Positions 35,208-45,623 of a stretch of DNA of 64,000 bases are shown here, in pieces (the first letter of the stretch is position 1; each line of letters starts with the position of its first letter). Both the position numbers and the translations under genes were made by a program. The stretch is taken from positions 1 through 64,000 of the forward strand of contig WHUX01000096.1 of NCBI GenBank assembly GCA_015179025.1, given 5' to 3'. The notes below the pieces were generated by a model, which worked only from the letters and a program-made list of their open reading frames with translations, was not told where the DNA came from and searched no databases. The DNA comes from Terfezia claveryi. Lineage: Eukaryota > Ascomycota > Pezizomycetes > Pezizales > Pezizaceae.

Positions 35208-37272
35208 GGTAGTTGTAACTGATCGGTCGAATGGAATGTCTTTGGAAGGGAGAGACGAGAGAGGAGAGATTTTCACTGTCCCAGATATACTGGGGATCTA
35301 TACATTTGTATATTTTTTTTGGTCTGATTTTGTTTGTTGTTCTTGTTGGTTGAATAGCGTAGGGGTGCTTAACGAAGATAGGATAGAAGAGGATACGATT
35401 AATCCCTACATATGATGTGATACGATATGACTGTTCTCTTTTTCGTTATTTTCTTTGCTACCGGGGGGGTTGTGATTCCTTCTTTCGTCCGGTGCTTGTG
35501 CTACTTGTTGATTAGGGAATCTTGATGGGTGTTACTCGTGGAACGCTGCCAAGTGAGTGGGTTCATTATCCTCTCTCCGCTTGACCTGCGTTGCTGCTTT
35601 GCTACTTTTGTTTCGTTAGCAGAAACCCATGTGATCCTGGTGAAATTTGTGATGCGCTGCTTTTTTTTTTTTTTTTTTGTTGTGATGGCTTTTGCCTGAC
35701 GGATTTTGTTTGGTAGTACTAATTTTTTTTTTAAGGCATGCAAATGCGGATGAGAGATGCCTGTGATCAGAACGTCGGAGATGGAATGTAAACGCTATCA
35801 AGGAAGCCTCTACAAGCGAATATAGATATCTAGCTGCAGAAGTCCAGCCTCCCCCACCGGTCCAAAAAATACAACTCGATAATGGGCCAAAAACCAAAGC
35901 CATTGTCTTCCACCACCGTCGCAGTCCAGCAAAGAAAAAAAAAAAAGCGCATTGAAGTGTTGATGTTTATGATCCACTGTCGAATCATATGTAATATCAC
36001 TAAAGAATACTGCCTCCAAATCGATATAAGAGAAATGGAAACTTAACCAATCCACATCACCATACAGATATTTGATATCATAGTAATCTTTATTTTATTT
36101 TATTTTTTTGATGCAAAAGAAGTCACCTACATATATACTGTACATATACTCCGTATAGTATTTTTGTAATAATGAGGGAAACGAAATATTTCTTGTATTA
36201 TTTTTTGCCTAAATAAACAATTGCATAAATATATTATCATTTCTTTGGCCCTTCCCCCCTCTTTCTGGAATTAGTTAGCAGAAGAATATATTTGATATAA
36301 GAATGCATAGCAATTTGAACTTGCCTAAAATGGAATATGGAATATACACTATACTTACTTTATCGAGGGTTTAACCGAACTGGGTAGTTACTTTTTTTTT
36401 TTTTTTTTTTTTTTTTTGGATACAGTTTATCCCTGTTCAGCAACGTCATTCCGAGTACCTATGGTACTGAGCCTCGTTCATGGCTCACTACTTTCGTGAT
36501 TGGCTGGTTGCGGTCGGTCGTAGTAGGTACATATGTACAGTACATAAGTAAACAGTATTCTCTTGTTCTTAAGATTAGCAGATTCGCCTGGTTGCTTGCG
36601 ATGTTCGATTGAGCGATGTCAAAAATGCGTTCAATACGTCATCAGCCAGCACTGCGATATAATTCGTATTCGTTACCTTGCCGGGTGGGTAATCCCGTGA
36701 CGGTGAAATTCAAACGTTCCCTTGTGCGGCTCTTTCCCATGATCCTTTCCTTTTTTATATTTTTTTATTTATTTATTTTTTTTAACTTTTTTAAATTTTT
36801 TTGGCTCTCATTTAAAAGCCTATTACTGGCTGTCCCACCATTCTCAGCCCTCGGCCCAGGTCATCTCTTTTCTTGCAACGACAAACCTTCATCAAGTGGA
36901 ATCATAAAATTCCATAATTTATTCCTCTATAGAAGGACCAAGTAAAAGGAGTGATACCTAAAACGAACTCAACTATCATCTTTAGTTGTAGTGGCAAAGC
37001 CAATAGAGAGGGAAGAGGAACAGCCAATATTAGCTCCAAACTCCCAATTTTTATAACCTTGTATCATATTTTTAAAAAGTACAGAAGATGCCAGTCCCTC
37101 GTCATAGGTTAGAACAACGTGAATACGAGTACTGAATAGATAATTAAAAGATTTCCATTAATGACATACAACTAGCCCCTGTCCCAAACAAATTGTACTA
37201 GCATACCACCTTCTCTCCAGAACGTCCCTCTTTAGACCAGGTCTTCATTGCCCAACATTTTAAAGTCCTCGC
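35208..37272. other. AT-rich intergenic stretch with long T runs
   Basis: T runs at about 35662-35679 and 36392-36417 (T26), and A/T-rich sequence at 36750-36800. No gene recognised. Frames at 35501-36055 and 36616-36945 are low-complexity. The T26 run could be the poly(A) tail of a minus-strand retroposed sequence, but no flanking duplication was found. Confidence 0.4.
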
Positions 37273-37999
37273 TCATGATGTACTCCCATTCAGGAATGTA
37301 TTATTCGGTTCCTCATGAAGCAACCACCATGGTAAAGTATTACCCGATTCCTCTTCAGATAACCCTGGAAAAGTATTGCGGCAACTATTGATGTCTTCCA
37401 TAAATGTCGGTTCCGATGCTGGGGGATCACCAGGTCGATGTTCAACATAGTGTTTTGTTAACGGAAGTAGGTCGGACTCTGCCGCTTGAGTATCTCCAAC
37501 AAAGTTAAAAGGTTGAGCAAAAAGGTCAATCGTAGCACCCTCGGGGTTGTGTTCTGCAGTAGTGACTGTGGAAGGTGTAATATCGGAGATGGAAGACGTC
37601 GTTGGTTGGGGAAATGTTATTCGGGTGTTTACATTCTCCAATGAAAATGTTATGCCAGGGAGGATATTATTATTCCAAGGAAGGGGAGGGGAGTTATAGT
37701 GAGCCTGAGTTGTACCACCAGCTAAAAGTCCGCTGATAGGGACTATGTCTGAGATACTACTGACGTCTATAGTGACAGTTAGTCTCCGCTAATAAGAGTT
37801 TGGGAATGACTAGCTGTAGAAAGCCAGCGGGAACTCACCCCAATACGGACCGCTATGGCTCGCATGAGGGTTGTCGCTAACCAGCAACAGTCCAACACCA
37901 CTATTACCATTGCCAGGAATTGCGACTGGGGGTGTAGAGTCAATTGGCGAGGGGGATACCGCATCATAATTAATATCGAGCAAAGTCGGATCCACTATG

Positions 38000-38274
38000 T
38001 GTAGGAAATACTCTCGCCGGCAGAATCCAGAAAGGGAAAGTGACGGTATACTAGGATAAACAGGGATTATGCAAGGACTCTCGGAAGGGAAAGTGACGGT
38101 GCGAAAGGGCACATATAAGCGACCGGATCGCACCTACTAGATAGTTAGAGAAGCAGAGCACTAGGACCGTAGCAATAAGTCTATAGCGATACCTAAGATA
38201 ACTCTACTATCTATTTGAATATACACACTCGATTTCTTCACAATTCCTCGCTCATATAACCTCGTAATCTTACA
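38000..38274 (+). repeat. 5' LTR of the copia element
   Basis: Begins TGTAGGAAATACTC and ends ATCTTACA. It differs from the 3' LTR at five of 275 positions, all C/T or G/A transitions. Confidence 0.95.
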
Positions 38275-38290
38275 GGTTATGAGCCCGGCG
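38275..38290 (+). promoter_or_regulatory. Primer-binding site (half tRNA-iMet)
   Basis: GGTTATGAGCCCGGCG directly follows the LTR. Its complement contains GGGCTCATAACC, the anticodon region of initiator tRNA-Met, the priming mode known for Drosophila copia and related fungal elements. Confidence 0.85.
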
Positions 38291-39003
38291 CTCAAGGCAA
38301 AGAAGCAATAAGAACAAAAGACAGTTGAGATATCTGTGGTACCAACCCAGTAACACTGCCGTTCAGAAAGCAGAAGCCCAAAAGCCGTGGCCGCCCTATC
38401 GTTGCAACATAAAGAAACCCTGCGAAACTCCGCATATGCCTACACACCGATCCTGGTCAAAGAAAATAAACCGTCAGAACAAGCAACTTTTCAAAAATCT
38501 CTCCGGAAATAAATCTTCAGAAATCACCACAATCCCAAGAGAATCGCTGTCAGACACCAAATACCTAGAACAGGAATTACGGAAAAGTGGGCTATACAAC
38601 GAGGCACTAGCGACGAAAGGAACCCAAGAAGAAGAAGGAAACCATCAAGAGTTCGGAAACCTCTTAACCAACCTTGATACCCAAGAAGCAGAAGCATCTC
38701 TACTGGACAAAGAAATCCAGTACGAGGACAAGTTAATAAGCTTCAATCAAATATACCCAGCGCTCATCTAAATGAGCAGCACAGCAGGACCAGCCCCAGA
38801 AACCGAATCAGAGCACGAAGTCAAATATCCAGATCTCCCAGTCAACATTCAGATCCAATAAAGAAGAAGGCAAAGGGCAATGAAGAAGAAGGCAAAGGGC
38901 AAGAACTCCACCTCCTCCAGTAACTATGTCAAAAGAATGATTGATCCTGAAGATCGAACCTAAGCTCAGCGGGCAACAGGACTATGCTCAGTAGATATTA
39001 TCC

Positions 39004-39738
39004 ATTGAACAAACGCTTAGTAGCTATGAACATAAGGATGAGACAATATGGGAAATCGTCACTAGAGATGTCCAAAACCCAGATCCCACAGCTACCGAAA
39101 AAGCAAGAGATGCAGACGCCAAAGCCTGGAAGAAAGATAACAACTTTGCGATTCTTACAATGAAACGAAATTGTGAAAAAGAAGTCGTAGATATCATCGG
39201 GCTAGCCAGGACAGCTAATGAAGTCTACCAAGAGCTGAAAGCAAAGTTCGAAGGCAAGACTGTTACCACACTTGAAGCTCTACTCATAGAAGTCATTAAA
39301 CTTAGTTATGATGATAGAACCAACTCGATTGAAGAACATATTAGCGAGTTCAATAAAAAATGGGGTTTTATGAGATCTATGCTAGGAGGAACAATCCCCG
39401 ATAATCTCAAAGAATTTGGAACAATACTAACAGGCCTGAGCAAAAATGATCAGGCCAAAGGGATATTCCTTCTAGCCACCCTTCCACCCTATTACAACAC
39501 TCTTATTGAGAATATCCAAATGAAGAGTAGACTTACTTATGGCAATATCACTACTCACCTCAAAACATATGTCCCAGGTAGGCAAAAGGGGAAAAGGAGA
39601 GGAGACAATGCTAGAGATTCAGTACAAAACCCAGTAGTACTCAAGACAGGAGCTAGCAGGGGATGGGATCAAGGAGATAATGGCAAAAGATGTGACTACT
39701 GCATCAGTAAAGGATGGAAAGGACAAACCGACTTCTAG
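39004..39738 (+). pseudogene. gag (UBN2-type) of the copia element
   Basis: The longest open part is 39160-39738, with the features of copia gag (KAKFEGKTVTTLEALL, then LLATLPPYYNTLIENIQ). It ends in the start of a CCHC zinc knuckle (CDYCISKG), after which the knuckle is cut off and a TAG follows. Upstream frame is interrupted. Confidence 0.8.
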
Positions 39739-42200
39739 AATGGGTCTATGCAGACCTTGTCGGGCCAATTGAACCTCCCACACCTAGCAAACAATACTGA
39801 TATCTACTAGTGATTGTGGATGACTTTAGTCAGTATATAGCTGTACAGCCCCTTCGGAAGAAGAGTGAGACTAGAAAAGCATTAATCGAAATAATCAATA
39901 AACTGGAAGCAGCCACAAACCTATGGGTCAGCCAGATCCAAGCAGACTGGAGAGGAGAATTCCGCAACAATGAGCTTCAAGAGGAACTAAAGCAATGAGG
40001 TATAACCTCTAAAGAGACTATCCCGAAATATAGTGAAACGAATGCTATAATTGAATGAGCGAACCGAACAATCCTTACTATGAGTAGGACAGCTCTAATA
40101 GAATCAGCTCTACCTAAAGGCCTATGGGATAAAGCCTCAAGTTGGGCAGCTTATACCAAAAATCGGATTCCCTATAAGATTCTCCAAGGAAAAACCCCCA
40201 TCGAAATCTTGCTCAAAAAGGACCCGGAAGCTAAGCGGACAAAGCTAAGACCATTTGGACAGTGAGTTCTCTGCTTTAATTACGACATCTCTGATAAGCT
40301 CTCTCCAAGAAGCTATGAAGCCAATATAATTGGTTATATAGAAAGCTTTGAGAGCTACCAGGTACAAACAGACACTAGCCAGATTAAGCTCATCTTCCAG
40401 CTAGTCCCTATAGAAATTTTGGAGACTAGCAGCTCAGAATCTCTAGATGAAGCCCCTAGTGAAGGGCCTAGGGAAAACGACACTCCCTAGAAATGGAAAC
40501 CCGAAGATCTCCTAAAAAACCCAAAATTACCAATACTAGCTCTCCAGCCCATGGCACCACTTCTAATAAAGAAGCCTAGAAAGACTACTCGAGATTGGGA
40601 AAGTATGGTTGGTACTAAGAAATCAGAGCGACAGCCAGTCCGGAGGAAGATATTCGCAGTAGGAGCCGACACAGATCACCTAACCGATGAGCAAGCTCAC
40701 AGCTTCCCATAAGCCTCCGAATTGGCTAAAGCTCGAGCTAAAGAACAAGAACAGCTAAACCGATATAGGGTATATACCAAGATCGACAAATCTGAAATCC
40801 CTGAAGGAACATGGATTGTTGACACTAAGTGGGTATACTTAGTCAAAAGAAAGGCAGACGGAAGTATCGATAAATACAAAGCTAGCAAAGTTGGAAAGGA
40901 ATTTACTTAGGAAGTTGATGTCAACTATGACGAAACCTATATATAAATGATGCATCCTGAAACCTTCAAAATCCTGTTAGTTATTGCACTCTACCGAGAT
41001 TGGGCAATCCGACAATGGGATATTGTAGCAGCCTACCTATAAGCACTTCTTAAGCATGATGTGTATATTATCGATATAAATGAGGCCAGAGAAGTCGAAT
41101 ACTGGAAGCTCAATAAAGCCCTATATGGGTTGAAGCAAGCAGGCCATGAATGGTTCGAAACCCTTTGGAGATATTAGCTACATTAGGACTGAACCAATAT
41201 ATTGGCGATGAAGGAGTATATACCAATAATGAAGGGACCGCTATTATCGAAACACATGTAGATAATCTTCTTAGGATTACACTCAAGGAAGCAGACCTCG
41301 ACAGATTGGAACAAGGAATTGAAGCAAAAGTTGAGTTAGATAAAAAAGGAAGGCCTGAAAAAATGCTAGGAATGGAGCTACATTGGAAACCTGACCAAGT
41401 GATACTAACACAAGAAGGTTTAATAGGAAACCTAGAGAAGCAGTATCTGAGCTCGGACGATGGCAAAGTTGGTCCAAAGAGCTCAATACCAGCCGACGAG
41501 CAGTCCTATGCAGCACACAATGGAAGCAAACCCTATGACCAGAAGAAATACCAATTGCTTGTGGGGGACTTCTATATTTAAGCCGAATGACTCGGCCAGA
41601 CATTTCGATCCAAGTAAACCTCCTAGGAAGGAGAGCCACGAATTTATCTACCTACAACTGACAGCAGCCAAGCAAGTATTATGGTATTTATGCTGTACAT
41701 GCCAGGAAGGGATCAAGATCTCAAGACTAGAAAATCTCAAAGTAGAGATATACGCAGACACCTCTTACAGAGAGAAGGATTGCAAATCTCAGAGTGGAGT
41801 ATTAATAACTCTGGGACAGCAGCCAGTAGGATGGTATTCCTGAAGGCAGGATATAATCGCCCTATTAGTAACTGAAGCGGAATATATCGCAGCATACAAA
41901 GAAGCCAAAGATGGAGCTTGGGCAATACAACTTCTGAATGAACTGAAGATTCAGTCAGTACCAATACTTATAACAGACAGCAAGGGAGCTCTCCACCTCA
42001 CCAAAACCAACAAGTTCTACAGACGGAGCCGGCATATCGAATATCGATTCCACTATATACGACAACAAGTCCGGAGGAAATATCTCATGCTTAAGGTAAT
42101 TCCTGGCAAGGACAACCCAGCGGACCTCCTAACGAAGTTGCATTCGATGCCGGTTATCAAGGATTGGAAGAAGCGATGGATGAGTATGCATGGATTGTAG
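39739..42200 (+). pseudogene. pol remnant: integrase, reverse transcriptase, RNase H
   Basis: Integrase core from about 39745 (VYADLVGPI, LVIVDDFSQYIAVQPL, IQADWRGEF). RT from about 40720 (GTWIVDTKWVYLVKRKADG, WDIVAAYL, KALYGLKQAG). RNase H from about 41745 (SGVLITLGQQPVGWYS, then TEAEYIAAYKEAKDGAW and SRHIEYRFHYIR). Many TAA/TAG/TGA stops lie where Gln or Trp is expected. Protease and the GAG-pre-integrase zinc region are missing between gag and integrase. Confidence 0.85.
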
Positions 42201-42254
42201 ATTGGGAAATACCAGATGTGCTTGGATCTGAATGGCAGCTCGAGTAAGGGAGGG

Positions 42255-42529
42255 TGTAGGAAATACTCTCGCCGGCAGAATCCAGAAAGGGAAAGTGACG
42301 GTATACTAGGATAAACAGGAATTATGCAAGGACTCTCGAAAGGGAAAGTGACGGTGCAAAAGGGCACATATAAGCGACCGGATCGCACCTACTAGATAGT
42401 TAGAGAAGCAGAGCACTAGGACCATAGCAATAAGTCTATAGCGATACCTAAGATAACTCTACTATCTATTTGAATATATACACTCGATTTCTTCACAATT
42501 CCTCGCTCATATAACCTCGTAATCTTACA
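42255..42529 (+). repeat. 3' LTR of the copia element, with preceding polypurine tract
   Basis: Preceded by purine-rich GAGTAAGGGAGGG (42242-42254), the likely plus-strand primer. It carries the T/A state at all five LTR differences (contexts CpG, CpA and CpC on one strand or the other). Confidence 0.95.
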
Positions 42530-43152
42530 CTATGGTCTGCTCCTGTAAATAATTATAATCACTTCTGCCATTCCTTCTCCCTTGTTGCTGCCTCTTTCGC
42601 GCTCTCTTTATATCTAGATCTAGAAAAATTATATGAGCATAGTCAGAACAGCTAGATAGATGACCAAAGCACTAACCGGAGATTTTAATCTAACTTACTA
42701 CGATATGGTGTGCACCGATTTGCTACGGCCTGGATCTCCTTATACCTCTTGGCACCTTCTAGGTCCTGAAGCAGCAGCTCGGAGAAACCCGGACTAAAGA
42801 TACGTTTTGTACACAGGTATTTGCTCTTATTGACGTGCCTTGCTAAGCCATATTTTTTGCCAAAGCATCTGCCGCAATTGGTACACTGATAGGCTTTGAG
42901 ATGTCTTAGAGCATCCTCCCTACATTATGTTAAAAAAAGTAATTTGGAAGAAAAGGATACATCAGTCCGTGATGGACTTATAATAGGCACGTGCTCGACA
43001 GGCAACATCCGCACTGGGGGAATTGTAATATTGTATACATACTTTAGCTCAGCATAGTTCTTGAACCCAGCTTTGTCTCCTATGAAATCGCAGTTTTGAT
43101 CTTCAAAAACACATGGGTAGTGGCGTTTTACCCTTTGGCAGGAACTAGCCAT

Positions 43153-45623
43153 AGCTATGACAGGCACCCTGAGAGTTCAAGTGAATACGTATATCTATAG
43201 TTGAGAGCTCGAGCTTCGTAAAATTTGTTCTTTTGTATCAGGAGTAAAGGCTGGCAGTTAGCCTTTTGAAAAAGTATATTTAGGGAATGTTTTTTTTTTT
43301 TTTTTTGAAAGACCTCTAGATCTGGATGACAGGATGCTAAATTGCAATTGACGAAATATCTGTGCTAGGGAGCATCTTGATTTTAAAGTGCAAATTTGCC
43401 TAAGTGGGTGTATGAAAGCACATTTATACCACATATGCACCCATTCACAATTCCTACTAACTATCACTAACTAAGTAAGGATCGGCTAGATCTGAAGATC
43501 TATGGTTATGGTTCCATCCATTACAGAGAGCGAAGTCTTCATGATATGGTCCTGTATTATAAAATGGTAATGCTTAGGTATAGGGTAATTGCAGTCACTG
43601 AATTCGATTATCAGATCGACAGCTCTCTCAGTATAGCCCTAAACTCACTATAGCACTCACAACCTCAGTAGCACCTGTAATGCCTCTTCTACTATAGGTC
43701 TCCCAGCCCATGACCACTCTCTACCATATATGGCTATTCACATTATAGATAGACTCCCTATAGGGCTCTTATATAACTGTCATAAGCATAGAGCCTAAGC
43801 TACTTTCATGGATTTGCTAGATGTATTTCAAAGGGTCAAAAATAATAGTACATACTTAAGCAGCTTCCTTGGAATGGTAATTGCTGTATTGTACTATAAA
43901 AGACGAGGTAGCAGATTATGACAGGGATCTGGATTAGGTTTCTTAGCATGGTATATCTAAGAGTTCTCATCGATATCTCGGCCAATTCCATTCCAATAGC
44001 CACCAAACTTTGCATAGTCCATCTTGAGTCCCCTAAAGTGCTTTTGTGAGTGTACTAGGCCTCCTGTATACTCACTACAGCCCTAGAGCTCTTTCGTGTG
44101 ATGCATACTATTTGAGCATGGGTGGGGGTCTCATTATACCAATTATGAGCCGTGTAGACTTTATGTTCAAGAATATCATGGTATATATATATGGAAGCTG
44201 TGTGTAAAGTCCTAGTATAATTAGGCAAATAGTTATTGAGCTATTGATATTTAAAATATAATATGAGACATAAGATCTAAATTCGCATTAGTGTTGTCTC
44301 AGTTCTACCTAGTTCGTGCCCCATAGGTATTAGGCTTATTCAGCTCTCAAATATAACAACTTGAGGTGGAACTGAGACAATACTAATATGAATTTGGATC
44401 TTATTTACAAATTGTACTCTAGACTTTACCTAAGGCCTAGGAAGGAATTCTAGAGTATGTATTTGAGTTGCTATAGAGAAGTATGCCTAATCGAGTGACA
44501 GCTATAAGTACAACGGAGAGGCAGTAGGTACAAAAGCTGCTAGATATACTTCATTTCCAATTCTATAAAATGTTAAATTCTATTCTTTTGGTACTTGTAT
44601 TTAGCTAATTCTCAATTTTTAATATATAGTTATTGAGTTATATTTAGCTAGATCCAAACGCTAGGAGACCCTTCTGTCAAGAGTACTCCAACCCCCTACT
44701 TGTACAATATTCTACTATTTTTCCCCATTCTCATTACAAATCTAGATGTCAACCTAGGCTATTTTCTTTTGCTGTATAAGCTTTGCAAGGAAATCAGCTT
44801 GCAGCTAAATATCATTGGTTGCTGCTACTCTTACTTTTTCCTGATAGAGAATATAAATGTTTTTGAAACCTGGGCTGCGGGGGTTGGCCTTGCTGGGGTA
44901 TTTGCCTCTCATTAACAGTCTTCTGTACACTCTATTGTAAAAGTTCAGGGCCTAGCAGAAGATTCACATCTTGATACTGTACTAGCATTTTCTGCAATTA
45001 CCCTCTTCTCTAGCCTTCGACGCGGTGGCTGGACTGTACTCCATATAGCTCTGCAATACGTCCGATAGGTACAATTTGACTCTCGTTGAGCATGTGTAAC
45101 GGCGCTTAGGCGATGAACACCTCTAGGGAGTGGGTCTATGAACTATGACCGATGGAGGTTCCAGTCTAGCACGTGAGGCATGTATTGCATTAGACTAGGC
45201 TAGGATAGGATCCTTTTATCGGAATAAAGCAAACCGCACATGTAATGTAAATCCGAAACAAGCTATTAAAGAAGGATCTCGAAATATGTATCCACACTAT
45301 TCATTCACCAGTCCATTGCGCTCACGAACTTATTCATCTATTCATTCCCACCCAACTAACCTCATCGCCAGCCGCCAATAAGCCATCGCCACAAAATACC
45401 ACCTCACAACCCAGCAGAAGCAAGCAAATCCCGGAAACTGAGCCTCACCCAACGACGACAACAACTTCCGTAACTGTCCGCCCAAGTCAGCAAACTATTT
45501 CAACCCCCGCACACTTGATAATATATCTACCGTACCATATCAACCTCTTCTACTATTCAGATCCTTTTTCTTGCGTTTAATTACTAAACTACCTGCCCCT
45601 CCCACCCCATCCCATCCCTCCAC
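43153..45623. other. AT-rich repeat-relic stretch upstream of the split C2H2 gene
   Basis: T17 at 43290-43306, a MITE at 44271-44403, otherwise eroded sequence. Short residues of coding-like sequence appear on the minus strand around 43630-44160 but with frequent stops and no domain. Confidence 0.35.
44271..44403. mobile_element. MITE with 40-bp terminal inverted repeats, 133 bp
   Basis: The left arm starts TAAGATCTAAATTCGCATTA; the right arm is its reverse complement except for five differences, all transitions. Centre about 53 bp. TA at both ends. The transition-only divergence resembles that of the copia LTRs. Confidence 0.75.

Larger units (their letters stand above)
38000..42529 (+). 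mobile_element. Ty1/copia-type LTR retrotransposon, defective, 4,530 bp
   Basis: 275-bp LTRs (TG...CA) flank a copia-ordered interior: gag, integrase, reverse transcriptase, RNase H. CTATG at 37995-37999 and 42530-42534 is the 5-bp target duplication. A primer-binding site complementary to the anticodon region of initiator tRNA-Met follows the 5' LTR. The interior has many in-frame stops and an internal deletion that removes protease, so it cannot be autonomous. It lies opposite to the C2H2 gene it interrupts. Confidence 0.95.
37273..43152 (-). pseudogene. C2H2 zinc-finger protein gene split by a copia retrotransposon
   Basis: Minus-strand exons: 43152-43043, 42919-42699, 42619-42530 continuing after the insertion at 37994-37839, and 37766-37273. 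Introns have GTATGT...TGTAG, GTAAGT...TCTAG and GTGAGT...TATAG borders. With one target duplication counted, exon lengths (110+221+90+156+494) total 1,071 bases, exactly 357 codons including TGA, and the frame runs unbroken across the insertion point. The N-terminal part has a C2H2 region (HYPCVFEDQNCDF... and YQCTNCGRCFGKKYGLARHV), followed by a basic segment (KRARKRQQQGRRNGR) and an acidic, Pro/Thr-rich C-terminal half. A nuclear DNA-binding regulator is likely. The host exons contain no stop, so gene loss looks recent. The third-exon acceptor has two in-frame options six bases apart. Confidence 0.8.

Noticed and set aside
36392..36417. T26 as the tail of a minus-strand retroposon
   Set aside because: No target duplication and no recognisable retroposon body could be found upstream on the minus strand.
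38000..42529. Recently active autonomous copia element
   Set aside because: LTR identity is high, but the missing protease and many stops rule out autonomy.
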